Of a stretch of 64,000 nucleotides of DNA, positions 25,310 through 34,609 are shown piece after piece. A program made the position numbers and the translations under genes. Position 1 is the first letter of the stretch, and every line of letters begins with the position of its first letter. This stretch comes from an uncultured Eubacteriales bacterium (GTDB lineage Bacteria > Bacillota > Clostridia > Oscillospirales > Acutalibacteraceae): NCBI GenBank assembly GCA_934630515.1, contig CAKTVV010000002.1, forward strand, positions 186,001-250,000. Reading direction: 5' to 3'. The notes under the pieces were generated by a model, which was given only the letters and a program-made list of their open reading frames with translations, was not told the origin of the DNA and searched no databases.

Positions 25310-26174
25310 ACGGGACACGCTGCGGCAATGGAGCGGCGATCTGCTGGTGATCACACTGGGCAGCATCGCCTATGCGCTGAGCGTATCGGTGTTCTCGGCG
25401 CCCAACGACATCGCCCCCGGCGGCTTCACCGGTCTGGCGACCCTCATCCACTATCTGTGGAACCGGCTGCCCATCGGCATCACCACTCTGGCGCTGAACG
25501 TGCCGCTGCTCATCGTCACCCGCTGCCGTATGGGGCGGGGCTTTCTGATGCGCACGCTGCTGGGGCTGGTGATCTCCTCGGTGCTGACAGATGTATTCAC
25601 CCTGTTTGTGCCCGCCTTTCACGGGGAAAAGATCCTCACCTGCTTTTTCGGCGGGGCGCTGGCGGGGCTGGGCATCGGACTGATTCTGGCACGGGGCGGC
25701 ACCACCGGCGGCACCGATACGCTGGCACGGCTGCTGGAGCGCCGCTGGCCGCACATCCCCATCGGGCAGCTGCTGCTGATCGTAGACGGCTGCGTGGTGG
25801 TGCTGTCGGCACTGATCTACCGGCAGCTGGAAAGCCCGCTGTATGCCATCGTGTTTATCGTGGTATCCTCACTGGTGACCGATCGGGTGGTCTACGGCGG
25901 ACGCCGGGGCAAGATGGCGATGATCCTCACGAAAGAGCAGCCGGCGCTGACCCAGCGGATCATGACCGAGCTGGAGCGGGGGGTCACGCTGCTGGATTCC
26001 ACCGGCGGCTACACGGGAGATGCCCAGAAGATGATCCTGTGCGCCGTCAGCCGGGAGGAAGTGGTGCGGCTCAAACGGATGACCTTTGAGCTGGACCCGA
26101 GTGCGTTCTTCATGATGCTCAGCTCCGACGAGGTGGTGGGTGACGGCTGGCTCTCGCCGGATAAAAGCTCCTGA
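25299..26174 (+). CDS. YitT family membrane protein (DUF2179 C-terminus)
   Basis: 291 residues: five to six hydrophobic segments in the first 190 residues, with the family signature APNDIAPGGFTGLA and ILARGGTTGGTDTLA, then a cytoplasmic DUF2179-like domain (AMILTKEQPAL...STGGYTGDAQKMILCAVSR). The function of the family is unknown. Translationally coupled to mrnC by an 11-base overlap. Confidence 0.9.
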   Translation: MGTKRDTLRQWSGDLLVITLGSIAYALSVSVFSAPNDIAPGGFTGLATLIHYLWNRLPIGITTLALNVPLLIVTRCRMGRGFLMRTLLGLVISSVLTDVFTLFVPAFHGEKILTCFFGGALAGLGIGLILARGGTTGGTDTLARLLERRWPHIPIGQLLLIVDGCVVVLSALIYRQLESPLYAIVFIVVSSLVTDRVVYGGRRGKMAMILTKEQPALTQRIMTELERGVTLLDSTGGYTGDAQKMILCAVSREEVVRLKRMTFELDPSAFFMMLSSDEVVGDGWLSPDKSS

Positions 26175-26186
26175 GAGGTGTCCCCT

Positions 26187-26690
26187 ATGGATAAACAAGC
26201 GATTTATGCGCTGCTGACGGAGCGGCACATGCCTTATGAGGTGACGGAGCATCCGGCGGTATTCACCATGGAGGAGCTGTCCCGGGTGGCTGTCCCCTAC
26301 CCGGAGGCGGACGCCAAAAACCTGTTCGTCCGGGACGATAAAAAGCGGAATTACTACCTCATCACCGTCAAGGGCAATAAGCGGGTGGATCTGAAGGCGT
26401 TCCGGCGGGCGCAGGGGCTGCGTCCGCTGACCTTTGCCACCGCCGAAGAGCTGTGGGACAAGCTGGCGCTGACCCCCGGCTCGGTGACGCCGCTGGGGGT
26501 GCTGAATGGGCAGGCGGCACAGGTGCAGGTGTATCTGGACGAGGATTTTCAGGCGGAACCGGGGCGCATCGGCGTCCATCCCAACGATAACACCGCCACC
26601 GTCTGGCTGTCGGTCGCCGACCTGCTGACCCTCATCCGGGAGCACGGCAACCCGGCGGTGCTGGCCCCCATCCCGGAGGTGATAGAATGA
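26187..26690 (+). CDS. Prolyl-tRNA deacylase of the ProX/YbaK type
   Basis: 167-residue editing-domain protein. Begins MDKQAIYALLTERHMPYEVTEHP; carries KNLFVRDDKKRNYYL, GNKRVDLK and the LTPGSVTPLGVLN motif of free-standing trans-editing proteins that deacylate Ala-tRNA(Pro). Start at ATG 26187 with GAGAGG upstream; a GTG three codons earlier is less likely. It overlaps the nudix gene by four bases (ATGA). Confidence 0.88.
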   Translation: MDKQAIYALLTERHMPYEVTEHPAVFTMEELSRVAVPYPEADAKNLFVRDDKKRNYYLITVKGNKRVDLKAFRRAQGLRPLTFATAEELWDKLALTPGSVTPLGVLNGQAAQVQVYLDEDFQAEPGRIGVHPNDNTATVWLSVADLLTLIREHGNPAVLAPIPEVIE

Positions 26691-27304
26691 ATGACCGGTG
26701 GCTTGGCTGGGCGATGCAACTGCAAAGCATCGCCCAGATCGGGCTGACCTATTGCAAAGACCCTTTTGACCGGGAACGGTACGAACAGCTGCGCACCATC
26801 GCCGCCGAAATGGCGGCGCAGCGCACCGGCATGCCGATCGACACGGTGCGGGAGGTGTTCTGCAATGAAAGCGGCTATCAGACCCCGAAGATCGACACCC
26901 GGGCAGCCATCTTCCGGGAGGGTAAGCTGCTGCTGGTGCAGGAAAAGAACGGCACCTGGGCGCTGCCCGGGGGCTGGTGCGACGTGGATCAGTCGGCGGC
27001 CTCCAACACCGTCAAGGAGGTGCGGGAGGAAACCGGTCTGACCGTGACGCCGGAGCGGCTGATCGCCGTACAGGATTGGCGCAACCACAACGTGCGCAAC
27101 TACGCTTATGGGGTCATAAAGCTGTTCGTTCTCTGCCGCCCCCAGGGCGGGCAATTTGAGGAGAACAGCGAGACTGCTGGGTTTGATTATTTCGGCCGTG
27201 ACGGGCTGCCGGAGCCGCTGGCAGCGGAGAAAACCACCCGGGAGCAGCTGCTGATGTGCTTTGATGCGGCGGAGGATCCCCGGTGGCAGACCCTGTTGGA
27301 ATGA
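26687..27304 (+). CDS. NUDIX hydrolase, ADP-ribose pyrophosphatase-like
   Basis: 205 residues with an N-terminal helical NUDIX_N-type segment (residues 1-55) and a Nudix domain. The Nudix box reads GWCDVDQSAASNTVKEVREE; compared with the canonical pattern the first Glu is Gln and the Arg is Lys, while the catalytic REEXGU-like glutamates (REETGL) remain. The same relaxed box is, as far as I recall, usual in this subfamily. Likely hydrolyses a nucleoside-diphosphate sugar. Last gene of the obg operon. Confidence 0.85.
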   Translation: MNDRWLGWAMQLQSIAQIGLTYCKDPFDRERYEQLRTIAAEMAAQRTGMPIDTVREVFCNESGYQTPKIDTRAAIFREGKLLLVQEKNGTWALPGGWCDVDQSAASNTVKEVREETGLTVTPERLIAVQDWRNHNVRNYAYGVIKLFVLCRPQGGQFEENSETAGFDYFGRDGLPEPLAAEKTTREQLLMCFDAAEDPRWQTLLE

Positions 27305-27376
27305 ACCGGAGCGCCATGCGGACCTTGTCCGCATGGCGCTCTATCGGCAGATGCCGCCTATGCCCTTTTACCGAAA

Positions 27377-27412
27377 AAGCACCCGCTGAACGATACCGTT
27401 CAGCGGGTGCTT
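27377..27412. terminator. Bidirectional terminator between nudix and rnmV
   Basis: AAGCACCCGCTGAACG and its complement form a 16-bp perfect stem with a 4-base loop; T-rich sequence follows on both strands. A second 15-bp hairpin without T run (27309-27341, arms GAGCGCCATGCGGAC) lies just before it, right after the nudix stop. Confidence 0.92.
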
Positions 27413-27419
27413 TGTTGTT

Positions 27420-28043
27420 TTATTCTGCCGGAAACGCCTGCGCCAGCTGCGCCGTCAGCGCCGCCCACTGCGCCGGAGACAGGGTAGCGTTGACCACCTC
27501 CAGCAGCCGGTTGGCGGACAGGGTGGCGGGCAGCTCCAGCTGCCGCAGCAGCCATTGCCGCCGGGCGGCGCTGGCGGGCACGCCCACCAGTCCCAACGCC
27601 AGCAGATCGCTTTTTTGCAGTCCCAGAGAAGGCGCCACCGGAGCGGTCTCTCCCTCAAACACGGCGCCCGCCTGCTCCAACGCCCGCACAATGGCGGCGT
27701 TGTCGGTGCCCTCGACCCCCAGCAGCCCCTCCTTGGAGGGGGCGGCCTTACGCCGCTCCTTGCCGGGGGTGGGCGGCACATACGCCATGTGCAGCTGCTC
27801 CGGCGGGATCAGCCCCGCCAGATGCCCCCGGATAACGGCGCCGGCGCTGTCGCTGTCGGTGAGGACGATCAGCCCCCGGGCAGCTGCCAGCCGCCGCAGC
27901 AGGGCTACGGTCTCCGGATCCCGGAAAATATGAAAGCCGCCGGTGGGGATCACGATCGCCTCCACCGCCGATCGCACCCGGATGACGTCGTATTTACCCT
28001 CCACCACGATCGCCTGCCGCACCCGGCGGCGGAGGGCGCTCAC
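27420..28043 (-). CDS. rnmV: Ribonuclease M5 (5S rRNA maturation)
   Basis: TOPRIM nuclease that trims 5S rRNA precursor in Gram-positive bacteria. The TOPRIM motifs are VVEGKYDVIRV near the N-terminus and VLTDSDSAG, followed by the C-terminal DUF4093 region. The GTG at 28043 overlaps the holA stop as GTGA and gives 207 residues, close to family length. An open frame further upstream is a holA shadow. Confidence 0.9.
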   Translation of the reverse strand: MSALRRRVRQAIVVEGKYDVIRVRSAVEAIVIPTGGFHIFRDPETVALLRRLAAARGLIVLTDSDSAGAVIRGHLAGLIPPEQLHMAYVPPTPGKERRKAAPSKEGLLGVEGTDNAAIVRALEQAGAVFEGETAPVAPSLGLQKSDLLALGLVGVPASAARRQWLLRQLELPATLSANRLLEVVNATLSPAQWAALTAQLAQAFPAE

Positions 28044-29080
28044 AGACGGGGGGCGGCTTCCGCCCCGGCGCATTGCATCAGGCGGGCGGCGGTCTGCTCC
28101 AGCACCAGCCGCTCCTGCCCGGCGCCGGTCTTCAGCGCCGTATCCGCCTGCGCCAGAATATCCAGCGACCGCCGCAGAGCGGACAGCTCCAGCCGCCGGC
28201 AATCCCGGGCGGCATTCTGCAGACGGAACTCCTTGCCCTTATAGCTGGGGAAATCCGCCGCCAGCTCCCCCGTCGATATACCGCTCAGCGCCGCCGTCTT
28301 TGCCCGATACAGATCGGCATAGGCGGTGGACAGTGTGCCGAGGATCGCCAGCGGCTCCTCCCGCTGCACCGCCAGCTGGTGCAGCAGCTCATAGACCTCG
28401 CCGCTGCGCCCGGCAAGGATCGCCCGGGACAGCTGAAATACCCGCACCTCCAGATTTTTGGTGCCGGCTTGCCGGATCTGCTCCTGAGTGATGACACCGT
28501 CGGTCGCCAGCGCCGCCAGCTTATCCAGCTCGCCGCTGAGCAGATACAGGTCATTGCCTGCCTGCTCTGCCAGCAGCGTCGCCCCGGCGGCGTCCAGCCG
28601 GCAGCCCCGGTGCTTGGCACCGGCGATGAGGATCTTCTGCAGCTGCGCCGGATTGCGCCGGGGAAAGGCCACCGCCAGCCCGGCGGCGTCCAGCTGCTTC
28701 AGCACCGCCTGCCAGCCCTTTTTCCGGCGGTCCGGCTGGCGGTTCACCTGCCGGAACACCAGCACGGTGCTGTCCGGCAGCTCCTGCAGCAGCGCCACGA
28801 TCGCCTCGCTGTGGGCGCCCAGATCCATATCCCGCACGGAAACACACAGCTTATCCGCCAGCATCGGCAGCGCCGTCACCGCCTGCGCCAGCTGCTCCGG
28901 GGTAGTCTCCTCCCCGTCCAGCTGCTGGTAGTTGAACACGTCCGTGGGGTCGGGCGTGATCACCCGGGCGATCTGCCGGGCATAAGTATCCACCAGATAC
29001 GGCTCCTCCCCATACAGCAGATACGCCCCGGCGGGGCCGGTCTTCAGTTGTTCCTTTAAGAGCGCTTCGGCATCCTTCAT
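28040..29080 (-). CDS. holA: DNA polymerase III subunit delta
   Basis: Clamp-loader subunit of 346 residues that opens the sliding clamp. It begins MKDAEALLKEQLKTG, with AYLLYGEEPYLVDTYARQI as the N-terminal signature, a degenerate AAA+ fold, and a C-terminal helical domain (NLEVRVFQLSRAILAGR, KGKEFRLQNAAR). The ATG overlaps the comEC stop (ATGA). The comEC-holA pair is conserved in Firmicutes. Confidence 0.95.
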   Translation of the reverse strand: MKDAEALLKEQLKTGPAGAYLLYGEEPYLVDTYARQIARVITPDPTDVFNYQQLDGEETTPEQLAQAVTALPMLADKLCVSVRDMDLGAHSEAIVALLQELPDSTVLVFRQVNRQPDRRKKGWQAVLKQLDAAGLAVAFPRRNPAQLQKILIAGAKHRGCRLDAAGATLLAEQAGNDLYLLSGELDKLAALATDGVITQEQIRQAGTKNLEVRVFQLSRAILAGRSGEVYELLHQLAVQREEPLAILGTLSTAYADLYRAKTAALSGISTGELAADFPSYKGKEFRLQNAARDCRRLELSALRRSLDILAQADTALKTGAGQERLVLEQTAARLMQCAGAEAAPRL

Positions 29081-31233
29081 AGTCTTTTTCTCCAATCTCC
29101 CTGTCCCCGGGTATACAGCGCCGCCGGGGTATCGGTCACCGTCACCGACGGCTGCTGCGGCAGGGCATCCGCCCCCTGCCGCTGGCTGCGGGAGCAGACC
29201 CAAACGCTCTGCGCCGCCGTCGTCCAGCAAGCATTATACACGATTTCCCCGGAGATCACCACCCCGTCGGCGGATCTTTCCGGGAGCTTCTCCGGCGCAA
29301 AGGCATCCGCCGGCGGAGAGAGCAGCAGCGTGGTGTCTGCCAGCTCCACATACCACCAGCCGCCGGACAAGCGGGTGAGGGTCAGACCCTTCCACAGCTC
29401 CAGCGGCTGCCCGGGTCCCGTTTCATAGACCGGCTCCGCCTGCCCCAGCGCCCAATCCGCCGTTTCCCCGGACAGCACCACAGCCGCACCGGTGGTACGC
29501 CGCAGCTCCGCAATGACAGCGGCATCGGCGGTAGAGCCGTCTCCGACGGCGATCACCGTGCTGCCGGTAATGCCCCGCTGCTGCCAGAGCTGTCGTGCGG
29601 CAGCACAGGCGTCGCCATTCTGCACCAGCAGCAGCGCCCGATCATCCTGCTGCACCAGCACAGCCGCCGCTTCCCCCGCACCGGTCACCCGGACGGTGTA
29701 GCCCTCGGCGGCGATCAGTCGTTCCCCTAAGAAAATGAGCAGAAGCATCGCCGCCGCCAATCCGGCAGCCCGTCCCGCCCAGGCGGGACGATAATAGAGC
29801 AGCAGCGCCAGCGCCACGCAGCTGACGGTCAGCCACCAGAACCGCCAAGAGCCGGCGGGAACGGTCAGCATCACCGTCTCCTGCTCCAGCAGCCGACATA
29901 CGCCACGCAGCAGCCGAGCCAGCCATCCGGCGAGAAACCCAACGCTCTGTCCGCACCAGCATAGCGGCGGACAGCCAAGACACAGCACCGTCACACATCC
30001 GAGGATCAGCAGCACCCCGGCCACCGGCACAGCGATGAGATTTGCCACCGGTGAGATCCAGGACAGCGTCCCGAAATGCCCGGCAAGAAACGGAGACAGC
30101 AGCAAAGAGGCGCCCAGAGTAGTACACAGCCCCGCCTGCACCGGACGCAGCCACGGATGCCGCTCCACCGGCGGCGCCGTCAGCGCCATCAGCCGGGGCG
30201 TCAGCGCCAGGATTCCTCCCGCTGCGGAGAAGGACAGCTGCAGCCCCACGTCGTATAGGGCATACGGGTTGCACAGCAATATGCCGCACAGCGCCAAGCC
30301 CATGGAATTGAGTCCGTCGGCGGGGCGGCGCAGCCACTGCCCCGCCAGCAGCACCAGCGCCATCGCTCCCGCCCGGCATACCGAGGGCGAAAAGCCCACC
30401 AGCCCGCTATACAGCAGCAGGACGGCAGCGGTCAGCCCGACCGTAAGCCGCCGGGGCAGCCGCAGCCGGTGCGCCAGCAGATAGACGGCGCCGATGATAA
30501 CGGACAAATGCAGACCGGAAACCACCAACAGATGCGGCAGGCCGCAGCTGCGGAATGCCTGCCAGGTCTCCTCGGTCAGATAGCGGTCATCCCCCAGACA
30601 CATCGCCGCCAGCACCGCTCCCTCCTGCCCGGGCAAGCGGCGGCGCAGCCGGTTGGACAAAGCCTGCCGCTCCAGCGCCCATATCCGCCCCGGAGAGGCG
30701 GCAGAGCTGCCCGTCACGGTCAGAGCGGCTTCTCCATAGCCTGTCGGCAGCGCCTGCAGGCAGATGCGGTCGGCACGGTACCGGTCCCCATTATCCCGGA
30801 ACACCTGATAGGTCACCGTCGCCGCTATGGTGTCATACACCTCCGGCGCAGCGGCATCCGGACAATACAGCAGCACCCGGGTCCCGTCGGGCAGCCGGTC
30901 CGAGCGGGTAATGCGCAGGACATACCAGCTGCCGGTGCGGCGCTCCCGGATCTGCCCGGTGACGGTGTCCGCCGCCCCGTCCAGCGGGGCGGCGAGCGCT
31001 TCATATCGATAGCGGCAGCCGAGCCCCATGATCAAAAAGACGGCAGCGACCGTTGCCAGCGCCGCCAACGGTCTTGCCCACCGGATACACAAAATAACGC
31101 CGCCGAGCGCACCCGCAAGCACGAGGATGCCCACCGGGAGAGAGCATTGCAGCACCAGCCAGGTGGCTCCGGCAGCGATCCCGCCGCACCAAAGCAGATA
31201 CCGCCGGGGCGGCTGTACCTCCATCCGGCTCAT
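29077..31233 (-). CDS. comEC: ComEC/Rec2 family DNA-uptake channel
   Basis: 718-residue polytopic membrane protein that in competent bacteria forms the channel for single-stranded DNA. The N-terminal DUF4131-type region and OB fold, then the Competence domain with LRRRLPGQEGAVLAAMCLGD and CGLPHLLVVSGLHLSVI, are clear. The C-terminal metallo-beta-lactamase-like part (after about residue 525) lacks the HxHxDH metal motif and is short, so nuclease activity is unlikely in this copy. Start ATG 31233, with AAAGGAGAG upstream. First gene of the comEC-holA-rnmV operon. Confidence 0.92.
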   Translation of the reverse strand: MSRMEVQPPRRYLLWCGGIAAGATWLVLQCSLPVGILVLAGALGGVILCIRWARPLAALATVAAVFLIMGLGCRYRYEALAAPLDGAADTVTGQIRERRTGSWYVLRITRSDRLPDGTRVLLYCPDAAAPEVYDTIAATVTYQVFRDNGDRYRADRICLQALPTGYGEAALTVTGSSAASPGRIWALERQALSNRLRRRLPGQEGAVLAAMCLGDDRYLTEETWQAFRSCGLPHLLVVSGLHLSVIIGAVYLLAHRLRLPRRLTVGLTAAVLLLYSGLVGFSPSVCRAGAMALVLLAGQWLRRPADGLNSMGLALCGILLCNPYALYDVGLQLSFSAAGGILALTPRLMALTAPPVERHPWLRPVQAGLCTTLGASLLLSPFLAGHFGTLSWISPVANLIAVPVAGVLLILGCVTVLCLGCPPLCWCGQSVGFLAGWLARLLRGVCRLLEQETVMLTVPAGSWRFWWLTVSCVALALLLYYRPAWAGRAAGLAAAMLLLIFLGERLIAAEGYTVRVTGAGEAAAVLVQQDDRALLLVQNGDACAAARQLWQQRGITGSTVIAVGDGSTADAAVIAELRRTTGAAVVLSGETADWALGQAEPVYETGPGQPLELWKGLTLTRLSGGWWYVELADTTLLLSPPADAFAPEKLPERSADGVVISGEIVYNACWTTAAQSVWVCSRSQRQGADALPQQPSVTVTDTPAALYTRGQGDWRKRL

Positions 31234-31443
31234 GGGGGCTCTCCTTTCTGCATCGTCTGTGCCGCCGCTCACACGACCGGCAAGACCCAGCATAAACTCC
31301 GCCTGCCGCAGCCGTCTGCCCTTTGCCCATCCGTGCCGCCGGCGTATTCTTTATCCGCCTTCAGAAAGCTCGGCAACGGAAAACCGCTTGTATTCCGCAG
31401 TGGACCGATCCCCGCCGCTGCCGATTCGACAGAATTCAAGGCT

Positions 31444-31472
31444 ATTATATCAAAGCCGAAATGAAAAGTCAC
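31444..31472 (-). promoter_or_regulatory. Promoter of comEC-holA-rnmV
   Basis: Minus-strand GTGACT and TATAAT separated by 17 bases, about 210 bases before comEC. The long leader has no gene. Confidence 0.65.
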
Positions 31473-31776
31473 GTCTTTTTTCGTATCTCCGCCGCCAAAG
31501 CTTGCGGCGGTCTTGGTCCGCCCGAGCTTATCGAGACCGGATCGGGTATGTTTTGGCATATCTGAGTACGTCAAGGCATGCGTGAGCACGTCTTGACGTG
31601 CTCACGCAGAGCCCGGCATCCCGCTGCCCGCCGCCGGATCACAGCCGCATTTCCGGTCCGTCCATAGCGAAAAGGTCGCCGTTATCAAACGACGACCCTT
31701 TTGACAAGGCGCTCCGGCACAAAGAGAAGACCCGGAGCACCGATGAAATTCCCGGCAGCGCCGCACGGCGCACCGC
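31473..31776. other. Hairpin-rich gap between the sugar kinase and the comEC promoter
   Basis: About 300 bases without a gene. It holds CCGCCGC/GCGGCGG (31481-31510 area) and two overlapping inverted repeats at 31564-31607: GCGTGAGCACGT with its exact complement around CTTG, and GAGTACGTCAAG with CTTGACGTGCTC, which cannot form together. No T run follows, so ordinary termination is not obvious. Confidence 0.55.
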
Positions 31777-32661
31777 TCATTGCAGCGACGCTGCCACTTC
31801 CTTTTTCCAAGGGATCGAGCCGGCAGCGCCCGCCCGGGACACCGTCAGCGCCGACGCCGCCGTAGCGGTCTGCAGCGCTGCGGTCAGATCGGCTCCCTCG
31901 CTGACCGCAGCCAGAAAATACCCCACGAAGGTATCCCCTGCCGCCGTGGTATCCACCACCGGCACCGGCAATGCGGGCAGCTGCACAGAGTCCTGTCCGT
32001 TATCCGCCCAGACCCCGGCGCCGCCCAGCGTCAGCACCACCGTTGTATGGGGGTATTTTTGCCGCAGCGCCGCTACGATCCGGGCGTTCTCTGTCTCGCC
32101 GGACAGCGCCGCCCCCTCGGTCTCGTTGACAAACAGCCACTCCACCAGCCCGATGGGCGTCTGCGCCAGCTCCGGGGTGATGGGCGCCGGATTAAAGGCG
32201 ATCCGCAAGCCCCGGGCTGCGCCCTCCCGGATCAGCTCATCCACCCGGTTCACCTCGTTTTGCAGCAGGAGAATATCCCCCGCCTCCAGCGTATCCAGCA
32301 CCTCCCGGATAAACGCCGTCGTCAGCGCATGGTTGGCGCCGCTATACAACAGAATGCAGTTCTGCCCCGCCTCATCCACCTGAATGATGGCGTGCCCGCT
32401 GGGCACCTCCGCCGTGCGCACAAAGGTGGTGTCCACCCCGTTCTCCTGCAGCAGCGGGCGCAGCAGAGCATCGTCCGTCCCCACCAGACCGGCGTGCCGC
32501 ACCGGCACCCCGGCTCTCGCCAGAGCGATCGTCTGGTTTAAACCCTTGCCGCCGCAGCCGCTGTGAAGCGTTGTCGAGGACAGGGTCTCCCCCGCCCGGA
32601 CAAAATGCGACACCGCATATACATGATCCACATTCAGAGATCCAAAGCACAATACCTGCAT
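31777..32661 (-). CDS. PfkB family sugar kinase (ribokinase-like)
   Basis: 294-residue carbohydrate kinase. N-terminal GSLNVDHVYAVSHFVRAGET and the Gly-rich GCGGKGLNQ; C-terminal ATP/anion-hole motif DTTAAGDTFVGYF with the catalytic Asp. Ribokinase is the closest recognisable relative, but specificity cannot be fixed. The start at 32661 has GGAGG eight bases upstream; an ATG five codons earlier overlaps that ribosome binding site. It follows the truncated beta-helix gene by 19 bases, so the two once formed an operon. Confidence 0.85.
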   Translation of the reverse strand: MQVLCFGSLNVDHVYAVSHFVRAGETLSSTTLHSGCGGKGLNQTIALARAGVPVRHAGLVGTDDALLRPLLQENGVDTTFVRTAEVPSGHAIIQVDEAGQNCILLYSGANHALTTAFIREVLDTLEAGDILLLQNEVNRVDELIREGAARGLRIAFNPAPITPELAQTPIGLVEWLFVNETEGAALSGETENARIVAALRQKYPHTTVVLTLGGAGVWADNGQDSVQLPALPVPVVDTTAAGDTFVGYFLAAVSEGADLTAALQTATAASALTVSRAGAAGSIPWKKEVAASLQ

Positions 32662-32680
32662 ACCGTTTTCCTCCATTTGC

Positions 32681-33886
32681 TCAGCCGTCGGCTAATTTTC
32701 GGAACAAATCATTCAAAATGGCATCCCGGTCCACATAATGTACATACCGGATCGGATGCCGCTGGCAGGAATACGCATAATAGCCGTCCACCCGGGTCAG
32801 CGTCCGCCCGGCGGGCAGGATATAGCGGTTATGATCCAGCCGGATATGGCGGAGGGATTCCTCGTCCAGCGTAGACAGCCGCACCGCCTCACAGTCGGCA
32901 GCCCCCACAAGCTCATTATCCCGGATGGTACCATACGTCGCATCGTCCGGCAGCTCCCGCTCCTTGAGCCGGATCAGCACAAACACGCAGGCGCTGATAT
33001 CCTCCGGCTTTTCCGTGCTGCGGGGAGCCGGCTCGCCCTGCATGGTAAAGGCGCCGCCCGCCTCCTCGCAGCGATCGTGGGAGAACTCCACGTTGCCGGA
33101 TACGGGGCCACGCCATTCATAGGCTGCCAGTCCGCAGCGCCGGAACACATTATAACAGAAGATCAGCCATTCCGCAAGTAGGCTTTCCTGATTTCCCGGA
33201 TGGGTGACGCCGGAATCGTAAATATCCTCGAACAGGCAATGCTCCACCGTGCAGTAGGAGACGCCGTTCCAGAATTCCACCCCATTGCCGAAGCGGATAT
33301 GCTTTTCCCGATCAAATACTGCGCCGCCGATGCAGCGGAACCGGCAATTCCGGATGGTGATATGGGTGGCATAAATGGCGCTGAAGCCATGAACACCACA
33401 CTTTTCAAACGCCAGCTCCCGGATCAGCACATATTGCTGCGCCGTCACCGCCTGCCGGTTGCCCCACAGCACCAGCTCCACGCAGCGGTAGACCTGCGCC
33501 GGGTTGCCGCCGCAGGTCAGCCACGATTGCCCGCCGCCCTGTCCGCAGCGGATGCTCTCCCCCAGCCGGTCGTAATACCACCCGCCGGGATGCCGCAGCT
33601 CCTGCCGGCTCCACCGCAGGTTGCCGAAGGACTGCCCGTCATCAAACACGATGCTGCATACCTCACCGGAGATCGGGTCGGTGAACCGCCACACGCCGGG
33701 GGTCTCCTCCGCCCACAGCTCCGGACGGGAGGCGTCCAGCGACGGATCCACCACCGGAGAAGCCCCCGACCCCGAAGGTGTACCGCACCCAGAGCCGCCA
33801 TCGCAACGAGTTCTGAGCCTAAAGCCACATCGCCCCCTGTCGCAGGGGGCGGCGGCGCTGCACAGCTGCGAAATCAGCGTCCCTGT
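32681..33886 (-). pseudogene. Right-handed parallel beta-helix protein, 5' end lost at an IS insertion
   Basis: About 390 codons of a beta-helix (pectate-lyase-like fold) protein: repeated short strands such as ITIRNCRFRCIGG, YCTVEHCLFEDIYDSG and IRDNELVGA. The frame stays open upstream into the IS-like element, but past about 33790 the reading stops resembling the protein, and no native start or ribosome binding site is left. Such proteins normally have 100-200 more N-terminal residues, and the upstream side of the element shows no matching piece, so a deletion probably accompanied the insertion. Polysaccharide or surface-glycan processing is the usual role. Confidence 0.7.
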
Positions 33887-33937
33887 TTCTGATCTGTACC
33901 CCCAATACTGGGCACCCAGTGTTGGGGGTATTGCTAT

Positions 33938-34411
33938 ATGAAATACAGCTATGAGTACAAGCGAATGTGCGTGGAAATGTATCGGGAAGGGAAATGGCCA
34001 GAAACGCCAGAGGGCATACAAGAAGGGAACTTTCACAAAATAATTCGTAAGTGGTTCAAGATAGAAGAATCCTGTGGTCCGGATGCGTTGCGACACAAGA
34101 TGCAATGCAAGGTATGGACAGTAGAAGAAAAGTATGAGCTGGTAGCAAAAGTTCTGGCAGGAGCATCGTACAAAGAAGCAGCATTTTCATCAGGAATAGA
34201 AGACAGCCTATTGCGGCAGTGGGTCAAGCGGTATAAAATAGAGGGGTATGGGGGATTGGCCGGGCAACGAAGAGGACGGCCACCCAAGGAGCCTCAAATG
34301 AAAAAGAAAATAGAACCAGCCGAGTTGACGCCTTCAGAGCGAGAAGAAATGATTCGGCTTAAGGCGAGTATACCGAGAACTTGTCCGGCGTGGCTTCCCG
34401 GTGAATCATAA
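33938..34411 (+). CDS. IS3-family transposase OrfA (frame-fused at its end)
   Basis: 157 residues with two helix-turn-helix regions (WTVEEKYELVAKVLAGASYK, AAFSSGIEDSLLRQWVKRYK) and the basic GRPPK linker before the coiled-coil start PSEREEMIRLKA. The expected heptad-rich C-terminus is absent: the sequence jumps after MIRLKA into an unrelated frame at a deletion joint. Confidence 0.8.
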   Translation: MKYSYEYKRMCVEMYREGKWPETPEGIQEGNFHKIIRKWFKIEESCGPDALRHKMQCKVWTVEEKYELVAKVLAGASYKEAAFSSGIEDSLLRQWVKRYKIEGYGGLAGQRRGRPPKEPQMKKKIEPAELTPSEREEMIRLKASIPRTCPAWLPGES

Positions 34412-34609
34412 GCGGGTGCAGCGTATATGGAAACATTCTTTGAACGCCTGAAAAATGAGATGTTTTACGGTTGTGAGAAAGAATACACTTCTTTTGAGAT
34501 CTTCTCAAAAGCGATCTCAGACTATATTGATTACTATAACAACAGAAGAATTCAAGCCAAGACAAAATGGATGCCTCCCGTAAAATTCCGGGAAGCATCC
34601 ATGATGTGA
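34369..34609 (+). pseudogene. Remnants of IS3-family transposase OrfB (DDE integrase)
   Basis: Two pieces. 34369-34427 reads YRELVRRGFPVNHKRVQRI in a different frame from orfA, matching the N-terminal HTH_21 region of IS3 OrfB. 34427-34609 reads METFFERLKNEMFYG through IDYYNNRRIQAKTKW to the end, matching the last 60 residues around the third catalytic acid. The DDE core between them is gone. Confidence 0.82.

Noticed and set aside
26687..27304. Inactive Nudix hydrolase because of Gln and Lys in the Nudix box
   Set aside because: The core catalytic glutamates in REETG are intact, and the substitutions appear to be usual in the subfamily with the N-terminal helical domain.
27309..27341. Second terminator after the nudix gene
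   Set aside because: The 15-bp stem is real but no T run follows; the stem at 27377-27412 is the better terminator.
33790..34105. Upstream part of the beta-helix frame as native N-terminus
   Set aside because: It reads antisense through the IS-like element and its end; the apparent start codon lies inside the element.
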